The notes beneath the pieces are model-generated. The model was not told the DNA's origin. It made no database searches and saw nothing but the letters and a program-made list of their open reading frames with translations. From assembly GCF_958295425.1 (NCBI RefSeq), contig NC_081138.1:25007733-25071732 (forward strand): a stretch of 64,000 nucleotides of DNA, read 5' to 3'. A program made the translations under genes and the position numbers. This document shows, piece by piece, positions 47,093 to 58,519 of the stretch (position 1 is its first letter; every line of letters starts with the position of its first letter). The DNA comes from Solea solea. Its lineage: Eukaryota; Chordata; Actinopteri; Pleuronectiformes; Soleidae.

Positions 47093-47125
47093 GTAACGAT
47101 TGCCGTCCACCGCGAAACCAAAAGG
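47093..47125 (-). CDS. Candidate 33-nt micro-exon, minus strand
   Basis: On the minus strand, the acceptor CTCCTCTCTCTCTGTAG ends at 47,126 and the donor GTGAGTGATG begins at 47,092. Both are close to the consensus. The 33 nt between them keep frame and are open in all three phases: PFGFAVDGNRY, LLVSRWTAIV or FWFRGGRQSL. The first reads most naturally but I do not recognise it. Symmetric micro-exons of this size are typical of neuronal genes in vertebrates. It is on the same strand as the candidate terminal exon at 39.3 kb, so the two could belong to one gene with a 7.8-kb intron. Chance pairing cannot be excluded. Confidence 0.4.
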
Positions 47126-47129
47126 CTAC

Positions 47130-48420
47130 AGAGAGAGGAGAGGAGTGAAGAATCATATGTAAAGGCAGCTGAGTAAAAATAATGCTTCTATGTAAGAGAT
47201 AAAATTGACTCTTTTTCCTGTCACAGTATATCTCTTAGCCTTTCTTTCTTTTCCTTTTTTTTTTTTTCAAGATTCTCACACGTTTTTCAAGCCAGAGGTA
47301 TATTTTCCTCTCAATGCTGCAGAGATGGAATCACAGTGGTTTCACTTTCCACAGGCCAGAGGAGAATTTGTTCCACTCTGATGGCATTTGTTATTTTTAA
47401 CACATCATTTTGTCCGAGATAGTCTTCCAGGCCAAGTCATTAAACTACTTTGTCAATTTTTTTTTAAACCAATATGTGTGTAAATATTATCTATGAACAT
47501 GTTTGAGATTAATTATAAATGTAGTGGAAAAAGACTGGTTGCCTCATACACCCTTTTCTTCTGTGGCACAATTATTCCACCCACATAAGGATATTGTAAT
47601 AGTTTATTTTAATGTCATTTTCCCCACCTGCTTGTTGACAGCAGACAGTGAATGTAAATGGTCAAACCTGACTGCACATGCCCCAGACGGCGGCTGGCTC
47701 TGGCGGCAACCACAAGTATGCACATTTGAAACTCGAGTTTTACTTATATTTTAGCCAGAGGATACTAATGGGCTGAAAAAAAATGGTAGTTAGTTCCAAA
47801 ACCTTAACAAGAACCTTTTTTTCATTTAATACATATACTAAAGTGTAAAAATTGTAATTTGTTTATGTAAAAGGAAAGTGGCACATACTAATAAGTAATC
47901 GTGTACAGTAGAAGATAAAAGAGCAACTGTTTAAGATGCGGTGTAAACGCGTACAGTTCTTAGCCTCAGGCGAGCTCGGAAAGGATTTTAAGATACTGAA
48001 TAAAAACCAGTGGAAATTTGAATTACAGCCACTTCTACAGCAAATTCTTCAGATCTGCGTCCTGAATGAGTTTGACATTTGACAGTGGTGTAGATTAATT
48101 AAAAGAAGCCATGCTAGAAATTGAAATACGGCACAGACACTTGTCTCCCCGGAGACCCAGGGGAGGAGAGTCATGAGCGGTCCCCAGAAAGCGGGAGGAA
48201 AAACGCTACCCAGAGGAGAGCAGCAAACGAGCCAATCTGTTTGTCTGTTTACGGAGAGTGGCAGCAGAAGCATTCTGCCTCCCTGCACTGTCATATGGGA
48301 GCCAGACTCCCACAAACACATGCTTAATGACTCGATTCATTCACTCCGTCACTATCTCTTCATCTTTGCCTCTCTGTTTTCTCTCTAATGGACTTGCCCA
48401 TATGCACCTCCAGTGTCTGT
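47130..48420. other. Noncoding DNA, no gene supported
   Basis: Upstream intron of the micro-exon if that is real. T-rich run at 47,256-47,269 and AT-rich DNA. No repeat family recognised. Confidence 0.4.
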
Positions 48421-48422
48421 CT

Positions 48423-48439
48423 CCCCCCCCCCCCCCCCC
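48423..48439. repeat. Poly-C tract
   Basis: 17 consecutive C. Confidence 0.95.
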
Positions 48440-48750
48440 TCGCCTTTGGTACATTGGCGTTGCGGGTACAGAGTTGACATCTTGCAGGTGAACTGACATA
48501 CACGTGCTATGCCTTTGTCTCACTACACACACTCGGGGCAGTGTTTTCAGGGAATTCCCAGCGATGTGGTCACAAAAAAAAAGGTCTGTTGTGTTGTTGG
48601 TGCGTACATGCGATGCGTGTCAGTGACATCTGGGCCAACGTTGGCCGAGCATCGATCAGACCGGAGCTCTGGAAAGTCTCTCAAAAGCTTTATTCTTAAA
48701 TCTATGCTGACAGGCGATGACATGATGGAGATGGGTCTGCTGAATTGATT

Positions 48751-48905
48751 GTGTCCTCTCTCTCCTTTCACTCTCCTGCTTACACTCCCACTTTCCCCTG
48801 CCTCCCTCTCTCTCTCTTCTCCCCCGTCTCTTTGTCCCATCACTCTTTGCCTTCCACTCCCCCCCCCCTTCTTTTTTCTTCTGCTCTCCCTCCTTCTCTC
48901 CTCAT
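48751..48905. repeat. 150-bp pyrimidine-rich strand
   Basis: On the plus strand nearly all bases are C or T (CTCTCTCTCTT, CCCCCCCCC and CTTCTTTTTTCTTCTGC blocks), with only scattered purines. Such tracts can form triplex DNA. The minus-strand frame through it yields an Arg/Glu/Gly-rich peptide that should not be read as a protein. Confidence 0.8.
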
Positions 48906-49860
48906 CGCTTGGATGTGTCGAGCGCAAGATGTCAGATTATTTCCCAGCAGACACTGCGCTGTGTGACAGAGGACTGGAGCTGTATATCACCGGATGACAC
49001 TTCCTTTGCCCCCCCCCCTCCTCCCTCACTCCCCCTTTCTCTCTGCAGACAACATCAAATATTGCCAGGCCTTTTTGATCACTTAAAAGGCTTGTATTAG
49101 GAAAAGAGCCCGCGCTTAAACCAAAGCAAACAAAGTGTTTCATCTGTCATGTTTGTCACTGGGCCATATGTGCGGCACAACAGCTTCTCTTATCAGAGGA
49201 GAGGTAACCCTCTCAACATCACGCTTCATAGGACTCTGGAAACAACCCGGCTCGCACTACCTGAGGCGTCAACACAGGCACCAGCGGTTATCCTGACGTT
49301 TGTAGTGAAGCTGGCGTAGATGAGATACTTTTGAAATTATTGATCACGATATCCTTTTAGCGTAATGTAGATCACGCAGCCTACGAGAGAACTAGGTTTC
49401 CTCACCTCCTTTACCCTCTGAATCTAGCCTCTGAGACATCTTGCACCCGTCGACTTTGACCAATTACAGGAAGTTCAGAGAGAGAGAGTGAGAGAGTGTG
49501 TGTGTTCTGACTGGCAGCCTCACGCACGCGTCTCTTCAGGAGAAAGGTCACTATCGCAGGATTTGCCTACACTGCAAAGCAACGTAAAGAGGGAAATAGT
49601 TTTAAAGAGAGTCATGTGTCAATATAGAGATGGAGAGATTGCCTCGGGTCGTCTTTGCATATCAAGTGTCTGTCCGTGCTCGTCAGGACAGACGGCCGCC
49701 ATCTCAAATTGTTAGGGAAACACAACCTCGACCGTTTTGCTTTTGATGCTGCCAAAAAAAAAGAAGAAAGAAGCTAATTTAATGTTAAGTTGCAATAATA
49801 AAACCTAAAAGATCAGCACATTACACATCTTCAGCCTTTAGGATTTTTATGTCCACTACA
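48906..49860. other. Noncoding DNA, no gene supported
   Basis: Second C/T-rich patch at 49,009-49,046 and an (AG)n tract at 49,479-49,497. No supported exon. Confidence 0.4.
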
Positions 49861-49869
49861 ACTGGGCTT

Positions 49870-50580
49870 CAATCCATACCTTGTTATTCTAATTGAATGC
49901 ACTGAGGGCTTTGGCATGGGTGGGGTCGGCCCATTATCCAGGCCAACCGCTCAGCATATTGTTTCTATGGCACGCGTGGCCCAGATTAATAACTCCGGGG
50001 TCCGCGTTGGCAAAGCGTGCATGGATACCCGAAATTACAATACTAATTTAGCACCAGGGATTTATACAACAGCTTTCCCCTGGATTTATGACAAAGTGAG
50101 CAAAGATCGGGGGGGAAAAGGAAGAGGGAGAGCAAGAGAGAGACTAATAATGGTAGCAAAAGTGATTAGCTCAATGGGAGAATTTGTGCATTTGTAGTCC
50201 TGCGATTATTATTGTGTTTCTCATCACATAATGAGTTTGAACAATGCAGTTAATGGTATTATTGGCGGGCCACCAGAAAACGGGGTGTGTATATAAGCTT
50301 GATAGCACTTTTTCGTCAATAAATCACTCTAGTGCACATGGCAATATTTAAATCTATGTTATTAAAATTGTTGGAACAACACTATCAGATTTATGTTGTG
50401 TTATTTTATTATGGATTGATTATCATCATCACAGGCATATCTGATTTGTGTGGAGGCAGCTGGAGCATGGTCGGTTTAATCCATTTTGATTGCTCTGCAG
50501 AGGAATGCCTCGGCCTTGCTTGAGTGGACATCTACATCGCCGCGTACCGCTGGTGATTGGCTCAGAGAGAAATAAAATAG
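49870..50580. promoter_or_regulatory. Candidate conserved noncoding element (about 700 bp)
   Basis: One of the most enhancer-like blocks. It is repeat-free, with GGCCCATTATCCAGGCC, CAGATTAATAACTCC, AATTACAATACTAATTTAGC, ATTATTATTGTGTTTC, CAGTTAATGGTATTATTGG and CCATTTTGATTGC. A plus-strand frame is open at 49,916-50,197 without splice signals or domain. Homeodomain cores, including a paired-type TAAT-rich stretch, are abundant. Confidence 0.4.
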
Positions 50581-50646
50581 AGCCGGCGTTGTTGTTTCTT
50601 TCGCGCCTACATGTTTGTATTATCGCACAGACGAGACAACGCGTTT

Positions 50647-50663
50647 AAAAAAAAAAAAAAAAA
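50647..50663. repeat. Poly-A tract
   Basis: 17 consecutive A (50,647-50,663). Confidence 0.9.
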
Positions 50664-51054
50664 CTTTGAATAAATGAAAGAGACGGTTCCAAAAGATCAT
50701 TTATCACGGTTGCATTTGAGACGTCAGAGTCTTTATGGTCACTATTCATTTTTGATGAAGGCATTATAAATCATTAACAATACAAACCCCTCTTATAGTC
50801 GGCAGAAGAAGGGATTTATTTCATTTATTTTTAGGTAGGGAAAAAAACCGACTAGGGAAGTAGTGTGACTTTATTTACTGTGTTTGTATCACTTTGTTTA
50901 TTCAGATTTGAGAAAAGAAAGTAGTCTGGACGATGATGGAAGGGATCAGTCTCGGCACGGAGGGGCATTCAAGTGAATCTGCTCGGCGACGTGGCAGTAG
51001 AATTACCGACTCTAAGAACTGTGACAGCCCTGAAATTACAATTGAGTTTCACTC

Positions 51055-51137
51055 TTTCCTGCTTTCACACCTTCCTCCTCTCTCATTCTCTCTCCCCCTC
51101 TCCAACACTCTCTCTCTCTTTCTCTCTCCCTCTCTCT
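51055..51137. repeat. (CT)-rich pyrimidine tract
   Basis: About 80 bp of C/T with TCTCTCTCTC runs on the plus strand. It ends just before an enhancer-like block. Confidence 0.8.
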
Positions 51138-51420
51138 GACGGCTCAATAACAGGTGCCATGCTAAGAGAGCTGTTACAGCCGTCCCTGAGTGGTTGTGTC
51201 AGCAGCAATGTAAGGGTTGAGCTTTCCAACCTGCTCACCATGCAGGAAAAGGGAAAAGGAGAAGGAGGGGAAAAAAAATCTCTCTGGTCCCCAAATGATG
51301 CCCGCTGGGAGCCATCGTGCGCTAAATTTCGCCGGGTGGTTCTCCCCTTTTTTTCCTGCCTCGTGGCCCCCGGACTCCGATTTACAGACAGAGCCATATT
51401 GAGGCTTTCTGCATGGTGAG
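51138..51420. promoter_or_regulatory. Candidate conserved noncoding element
   Basis: GACGGCTCAATAACAGG, GAGAGCTGTTACAGCC, CCATATTGAGGC and similar unrepetitive sequence. Several frames are open but none with a domain. Preceded by a pyrimidine tract, so a hidden acceptor is conceivable, though no CAG/TAG junction opens a convincing exon. Confidence 0.3.
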
Positions 51421-51529
51421 GCCCAAGCAGCTGTGTTCAGCAGAAAAAAAAAAAAAAATGACATCAAAATAAAGAAATAAATAAGCAAATTAACCACACA
51501 AGAAAAGCTCATTTTGTTGCAAACGCTCG

Positions 51530-51900
51530 GATAAGGACTTTTTGCGTGCCATCTGCAGAAAATGAACCGTGCCCTCAGACCGTGCCAGATTTGGCTCGAC
51601 TACTTTGAAAATAAAAAAAAAGGAATAAATAAAACTTAACTGTCGAGGAAAACCCACAGAAGTGTTGGAAATCCCTCTATCTGCATGGAAATTAATTCAT
51701 AAAAGTTTCTGCTTGTCTTCTGACTTGAAGAGCCAATTTGCTGCGTGCGTCGTGGCCGCCGCCGTCGTCCGCTGTTAACACAAACAAGACGATCTGTCGC
51801 CGTGATTGCTCGCCTTTAACTCCTCTTTAAAAGCCTCTCCTTAAGACTTGAGAGGGTTCTCGACGAAATCTATGCAAATGAAGCCGCTTTATGAAAAGAT
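51530..51900. promoter_or_regulatory. Candidate conserved noncoding element
   Basis: GGAAATTAATTCATAAAAG, TCTATGCAAATGAAGCC (an octamer-like ATGCAAAT) and a CG-bearing stretch CGTCGTGGCCGCCGCCGTCG at about 51,747. Repeat-free, no exon. The POU-type octamer word is the most specific signal. Confidence 0.35.
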
Positions 51901-51904
51901 CACA

Positions 51905-53600
51905 TCACAGTGCGCGGAAGCCTGAAGCGGGCAATAATCACAGATGGATTGTGTGCAAACAAGAGATGCTAAGCACCTCAAACCTCAGCGAGCCACCGAA
52001 ACACACACACACAGGAGAGCGGTATCTCACACAGTCGTGTAATGACTTAATTTATTTTATCTTTTCACTGATGAGCAACAGAACATTTGGCATTATGTTT
52101 ACTTTTAAAAACTGCCTGGTTCTGTGCGTTCAACTGTGAAATAAAATATATTATATACCGCAACACTGACTTGGAACAGAAAGAGGACGACAAAGTCAAA
52201 CGGCCAAGTCCGTAGCTGCCACTCAGCGTAATTCATAAACACGTATGTTCCACGTGTTTTGAAAGGGAGGTGGAGGAAGGGTATAGAGCTATGTTAGCAT
52301 ATAGGTTCTCTAAATTTAGCTTGCACACCATCAAGGGGCGTTTTGTTTTACACGCACACAAAAAATGATAAATTTCAAAGGTGACCTGATGGGTTTCATT
52401 ACAGCTGATTGATCGGCTTTTGTGATGGTGTCATGGAATGGACAGAGCAGACACAGTACACCTTGCCACGTAGGACGTACGGGCCATCTAAACATGGCAC
52501 CTTTCAAGTGTATGACTTGAAATTTGAAATCACAGTTGTCACAGTTGTGTCTCTGCTGTGACTCACAAATAAGAAAAAAAAAAGAATAAAAACATTGATA
52601 CACAGCTTGCACAAATCAAGCTGTAAAAAGACAATTGTTTTAACCTTATCCCAAAGGTGACAAAGGTACAGCCCATATTTACAAATCATAATTTCCCCCC
52701 AGGGAGTGAGGAAGAGTCTACATTATATTAAATAAAAAAAAAAGTCATGTATAACATTAATTACATGCATTTATGGAGCTAACTAATTCCTCCAGTTACT
52801 ACAAATAATACAAGACACAGAGACGACATTACTACTTTAACAATTAGGACTGACAGTGAGAGTTCCGGAGCAGTTATTTTTATCGATGCCTCTGCATCCT
52901 CCGCGTGTTAGGAAACAAAACAGCGATCTGTGCATCTCTCCTATGAACCAGTAAATAACCCCTGCAATTCATCATGAAAACAAGAAGGAAATGTCAAGGG
53001 CACAGGAGTCCCTGTTTCTGTCGAGGTCACACACACAAAACATAAACAGCAACATGCATGCAAGTGCATACACACACACACACATTAACCCACTGCATTG
53101 TGACCACGCTGCACTACATAGATGTTGAGGCATTGACAAATCGCCGAGACCTGAAAGTGGGGCCGAGGTGGGACTAATTGAAATGAACTTTAGAAAAGGG
53201 GGGGGTGGGACACCTAATTAAAAATGAACTTTTCTATCCTGTGTTTGTGTTGACATCATGGGGCCTAAATTTAAGCTCATCTTTGTTTTCACCAAACCTG
53301 GTGATGCAGGCAAAAGGATACTATATGTGAGTGCAGAGAAGGAATAAGGTCATTGCTTTTCCTCAGTGAAAACATATTTTTCCTTGTCTCGAGGAGTCAC
53401 TTGCGACACTTCTCTACAGTGCGTGAGGGGGCCCATTCATTATCTGCCGCTTTTCCACAGAGAGACCATAGCGCATCTGGTGTTGTGTGTGTGTGTGTTT
53501 ACGTGTTTATCTCTGCTGCTTTGTGACGACTTTTCTGAGTGCTGCACTTATTGGCATACATATTGCATGTCCTTATGCACCTGTGTATGTGAGTTAGTGT
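51905..53600. other. Noncoding DNA, no gene supported
   Basis: AT-rich with short CA tracts near 52,000 and 53,070-53,084. Open frames are domain-free. Confidence 0.45.
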
Positions 53601-53612
53601 GCATTGAGGACA

Positions 53613-53636
53613 GATGTGTGTGTGTGTGTGTGTGTG
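53613..53636. repeat. (TG)n microsatellite
   Basis: About ten TG units. Confidence 0.85.
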
Positions 53637-53913
53637 AGTGTGAATTTGTTTGTTGCCATTTATTGCCTGTTCTATTTTCTGTATTACTTAGTCGGGGACA
53701 TGGCCCTGTGCAGGAGCTGTGAAGTTTCCCAGTAACAGGCTAATTCCTCAGTGGCTGTTTAACGTGTCTCCAGCAGTGCTAAGTGTTCTCCTCTCTGTGC
53801 CTGATCAGAAAACAGGACCACTTTAGTCAGTTTGTTTAAGGTCCCCTGAGAAGGCTCTCATATCTTCCCTCTACTCACCCCTTCCTTTTACCCGCTCCGT
53901 CTCTCTCACATTC

Positions 53914-53940
<27 letters not shown>
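53914..53940. repeat. (CA)n microsatellite
   Basis: About 12 CA units, then AAACACAC. Confidence 0.9.
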
Positions 53941-53946
<6 letters not shown>

Positions 53947-54539
53947 TGCAGTGCTCCTTTCACACTCACTAAGTCACAACTTGCAAATGAAACAAGCACA
54001 ACTTAACATGGATGACTTTTGTCCAAATTAAATATGGAAAGATAAGACCCTGTTTACTTGAAAATAAGACATTATGAACAGATCGATGCTAAGAATGTTT
54101 TGTTTATTATGCTGAGGGTAAAAATGTGTGTTTCCACTTTTATAAATCAGAGCCTGGTCACTGAAAAATCTCACAAAGAAATAGTAATAATAGTAAATAA
54201 TAGTAAAATAAGCTCTTGTGAACCTCTTGCCTCCCTTAATGAAACGTATAGTTTACATCATCACATCATTATTAATTCAATTCAGATGAATATTGTTCTC
54301 TTTATAAAAAAATGTTTGTACTTCACTTCTCAACCTTATTTACTTACATACCCAGCTCATTTTCTATATAGAGAGATAATACATGTATATCCTATATCTC
54401 TTAACCCCACACACGCTCTCTCACACGCTTACATTTCTTAAATCGTAACTGCAGGCAATTCAAAAATCACACCAATAAAACTAGAATCATATCTTACTTC
54501 ATTTATCTATTTTCAATTCACGTGGTTAGTATTCAAACA

Positions 54540-54594
54540 CTCTCGCTCTCTCTCTCTCTCTCTCCATCCCTCTCCCCCTTTTTTTTTTTTTTTC
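54540..54594. repeat. (CT)n plus poly-T tract
   Basis: About ten CT units (54,542-54,564), a C/T linker, then a 16-T run. Confidence 0.9.
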
Positions 54595-54809
54595 TTTTAA
54601 AGAACAAGATATATTTGCAAGGGAAATTCTTTGCATTGGAAATGTATTCCACAACATGAGAACGAACGTCTCCTGCCTGTGTTTTCCATGGCCTGGCCTG
54701 TTCTGCCATCCTTGTGTAAAGGTGAAGTTTCCTCACGAGAGCTGACAAGTGTGAAATTACGATAGGAAGTGCTTCATACCCTGCCATTTACCTTCATTCA
54801 TTACCAAGC

Positions 54810-54810
54810 T

Positions 54811-54841
<31 letters not shown>

Positions 54842-54869
54842 GGAGACATGCAGACACACACACACACAG
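54810..54869. repeat. (CA)n microsatellite pair
   Basis: About 14 CA units at 54,810-54,838 and a shorter run of seven at 54,855-54,869, split by a purine-rich linker. Confidence 0.9.
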
Positions 54870-55519
54870 TCCACATCTGACTGGCAGTCATTTCTTTAAC
54901 GAGACTCTCCGTTCATGACGGTGTTGCTTTCGGTTTGTTTTTCTCAAACTTTGGATCTCTCGAGGGAACCAGCTCGCCTTTGGAGTGGTATTGAACAATA
55001 AGGTACAAAGATACAGAGTCTATCGGAGAGGAGGTTGGAAGAAGAGACAGACCTACATGGATTATAGCTCATCTATACATCTATACCACCATTCTCCGGT
55101 GCTGGAACCAGATCCATATGATGTTCAAAGGAGCAACTGCAACACAGAGATTCCCTACCCAGAGGTGAAGCGGGTCACAGGGCATGGCATTGCCCTCGGA
55201 GGAAACTCTCCTCAAACTCTTTCGATTCAACCTCAAATTTAAAAAACCTTTCCAGAGAAACGATGGATAACTAAGGCACACAGAGAGCTACACCTGCAGG
55301 GCTCTGTACTGGGCCCCCAACCCATCATCACATACATGGTCACTCACATCAAACAGCTTTATCTGTAATTGAATAGAACTGTACAGTCGTTCACTGTGGT
55401 GTTGTTGGATTTCACACTTGCAATAAAACAAGTCGTTGCAGCCGACCGGGCTTCACTTCATCTTATTTTTAAATAATGCACAATGGTTTCAAATTCATAA
55501 TTTACCCAGAAGAGAAATC

Positions 55520-55690
55520 ACCCTCCGCCTGCCTGTGTTCCGGTCATTATAACCCATCCAGCAACCATGAATATTTTGAAATATTTGTATTTACCCTTTC
55601 GCTCACAGCCTAATGCCGGACCTTACTGTCGTATAATTGTCAACCATAAAATCCAAAACCGGAATCCCTTAAAAAATGTTGCATATTTTT
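55520..55690. promoter_or_regulatory. Candidate conserved noncoding element
   Basis: CCGGTCATTATAACCC, CCATGAATATTTTGAAATAT and GTATAATTGTCAACC in non-repetitive sequence. No coding frame. Appearance only. Confidence 0.3.
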
Positions 55691-55789
55691 TTCCCCGAGT
55701 ATGAGACGGAGTTTCTCAAACACTCACACAGAATAATTGATGTCCCTCTCCTCCCTAGTTACTGTGTGTGTTGTCTGAAGGTTATCCAG

Positions 55790-56420
55790 CTGACTCTGTG
55801 ACCAGAGGAAGACACCGGGCGGTCATAAGTCTTTGTCTTTGAAGACGGCACGCTGTGTCCATATTGCTGTTGCAGCGTAATTGATACAGGCTCACGCTGT
55901 CGAGCTTAACGGAGCCCCATCGTGGCCTTACACTCAGATCTCGCACAGCTGTAGGGCTCAGGATACTGAGCTCTCAAAATCACACGAGCGTGTGCAGGCA
56001 CACACATACACATAACACCCAGCTGGCTGCTGGCGAGATCACAGCTGAAGAGATCCAGAGCGGAGCTGGTTACACTAACACTAATGGAGATGAGCTGCCT
56101 AGTTAGCTCAGTGGAAAATTGAGTGGAGCTGGTGCTTATTTCATCACAGCAGTCGTCTGCTCCCCGAGGAGCGTACAGTTATACACTGATTTTAAGTCTT
56201 TCTGAGACGAGGGGAAAACTACCGTAGTGTTTGGGATGGAGGTGAATGACCCGCCACAGAGAATGCCTCATGATCTGAAGTGTTATATTGTATGGAAAAG
56301 GACGTGATGGATGATTTTCCCGCGTATGTCTGTGAAGACTTCCACACTGATCGAGCACAGCGTGTCTTCACAAACGTACCCTGACCCCTTCTCCCCGCAC
56401 TTGGCTCTTTAGTAGCAAGT
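55790..56420. promoter_or_regulatory. Candidate conserved noncoding element cluster
   Basis: Repeat-poor, balanced sequence with GGTCATAAGTCTTTG, GCAGCGTAATTGATAC, CACTAACACTAATGGAG and CGGCACGCTGTGTCC. No open frame through it. Confidence 0.3.
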
Positions 56421-56739
56421 GCATTAAATCATGTCACCGTCTGGTGAAATCTGGGCCACACCTGAGTGCATATGTCCTGCCCGGCAGCGCTGTAGCATGG
56501 TAAAAACTACTGAGGATCACTGGCAAGCAGGAGGAGGTCCTCTGCTTTTATCCCCCCCGTCTGACATTCTGTGACATTTAAGAAGTCGTTAAAGATATGA
56601 GCATGTGGGGTGGAAGAGCGAAGCTCCTCAGGCAGAGACAGACCCTCAGCGCTGTCACCAAATAAAACCTAGTTGGATGAACTGATTATGCCGTCAGAGA
56701 AAAATCACAGCTTTATATTACACTCTCCTGGTAAAAGAT

Positions 56740-57240
56740 GCATTTAGTGTGTTGACAAATCATTTACGGTGGCATGCGCTATAAAGACCGCTAGACGCCA
56801 TTACCCGTCTAGAGGCACTGCAATTATGAGATGGAGTGCAGTTCGTCCCCCGGTTTGGTTGTGTGCTTCTTTTCGGTCATTGCCGGCTGGGACACAAACA
56901 CACAGGGTCCACAGAAGATAAGAGTCTCCTCTTTTATGAGCCTCTTCCTCTCCTCCAACAAACAGCTATTAAAGCACAGCCAGATCTGGCTTGTGCTGGT
57001 GCTGCTGACAGCTTATGTCCTGCTATTTGTCCATCTCTGGCATCTGTCTCCATAAAGGCCTCGCTGTAAAAAGCTGCGCTGACCTACATCGTTAGGGGCC
57101 GACCCTGTCTTTACAGCAGTAAATGTTTGTTTAGGGGCAGTCCCCTGTTCTGAAGTAGCGATTAGCCTCTGGTAGCGGGAGAAGCCCTAAGGTTCAAAGC
57201 CCTTCCTCCACTGAGAGGCTGTCAGCTCCAATACAAACAA
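56740..57240. promoter_or_regulatory. Candidate conserved noncoding element
   Basis: CGCTATAAAGACCGCTAGAC, GAGGCACTGCAATTATGAG, AACAGCTATTAAAGCAC and GAAGTAGCGATTAGCC. Contains a near-palindrome around CTAGACGCCATTACCCGTCTAG (56,791-56,812: CTAGACG pairs with CGTCTAG). No exon or repeat. Confidence 0.35.
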
Positions 57241-57249
57241 AAAAAACAC

Positions 57250-57836
57250 AGACGGAGAAATGCACAGGCAGAGACAGGGCAGTGATTACATAGACCCTGC
57301 ACTGTGCTTCTCTGGAGGAAATAAAAGACACTACCCTCCTCAACCCAGTGAACTGACAACTGGATGTGTGCGAGCGCTGTAGTGGGGAGGTGTAAAGGTT
57401 ATCTGTACCAGAAAAGGTAGGGTTACATGATTTACACAGGCAGCGCTACACAATACACCGTCAACGTGCTTTAGAATATTTGTAACAAACATGCATCAGG
57501 CCCCCGATGGCAGAAAGTCATAACCACTAAAATGTAATAAAGTATATATGATTAACCACAATGGTAAATGATGTTGATTATGAAACACTAGAGTGAGTTT
57601 GTGACATTCAAAAGACAATGACAATTAAACTATAATTTTCACAGTCTATTTTGCTGTGAACTGCACACATGGCAGCATCACTTCATTCAAAATCATAACT
57701 GTTTTCTCTTGTTGTGGTCAGTTGGTTTAAACTTACAAACATAAACCTTTTTAACCTCCTTCAGATAACCTTGCCCTCTCCTGTTGCTCATTTAAAGAAA
57801 ATTCCGGAACCATCTCCTCTTCAAGCCTTTTTGCAG
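57250..57836. other. Noncoding DNA, no gene supported
   Basis: AT-rich single-copy sequence, no repeat family recognised. Confidence 0.4.
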
Positions 57837-58096
57837 CATGCATCCAGGGACTTCACACTGTACCATGATGCAAAAAGCCCCATGTAAATCTGTCAATGTG
57901 ACAGTGAGCCAGGTCACAATGACACCTCTGCTCATCAATCTGAGACACATGCTCTCCACTCAGGGAGGTCTTGACATTCTCACAACAGACACAGAGGTAA
58001 TGGAGTCCCATAGATGCCTGGGGGGACATAAGTCACGGAGGAAAGGGATGGTGACAGTGACAAAATCTTGCCACAGTTGGATGCCTCCAGCCGCAG
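57837..58096 (+). other. Low-confidence candidate exon, plus strand
   Basis: An acceptor-like CTCTTCAAGCCTTTTTGCAG ends at 57,836 and a donor-like CAGGTACGAG begins at 58,097. One frame is open across all 260 nt and contains MHPGTSHCTMMQKAPCKSVN at its start. It is rich in Thr, Ser and His with no recognised domain. It may be an exon of a noncoding RNA, a real exon, or chance. Confidence 0.2.
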
Positions 58097-58486
58097 GTAC
58101 GAGCCCATAGCGGTAGCTCTCGTCTCAATACCTTTGTGGTATGTGTTTCTTGAGCTGCATCCCTCATCACACAGAGGGCACAGGAGGGCTCTGTGATAGA
58201 TGTTAAGAAAAAGTTGATGGCTGGAGGTTTGGGTGTTTAAACGGGGGGGGGGGTGTCACATCCGTAAAATCCTGCGTGGCCTCTCAGCTATTCCAGTTTT
58301 AAATGTAATATCTCTGCCCGTGTGACAGCCACAGGCCTACATGCTGCTCGGCGAGCAGGTGCAGATCAATCTTGCTCTTCCAGATGTGTTAGACGGAAAC
58401 ATGAGGATGTTCTTCATCTGCACGTAAACATCCTCCTTTACCTATGGCTGAACAAGTACTCATTTAATGCCATGTTTATACATCAT

Positions 58487-58487
<1 letters not shown>
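58097..58487. other. Noncoding DNA, no gene supported
   Basis: Contains a poly-G run at about 58,242-58,251. No exon or repeat recognised. Confidence 0.4.

Positions 58488-58518
<31 letters not shown>
58488..58518. repeat. (AGC)n trinucleotide repeat
   Basis: Ten AGC/CAG units, reading as poly-Gln or poly-Ser in short plus-strand frames. No splice sites or protein context support translation, so I treat it as noncoding. Confidence 0.95.

Positions 58519-58519
<1 letters not shown>

Larger units (their letters stand above)
53945..55500. other. Noncoding DNA, no gene supported
   Basis: Outside the simple repeats there is AT-rich DNA without paired splice sites. A plus-strand frame at 54,985-55,242 is open but shows no domain. 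Confidence 0.4.
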
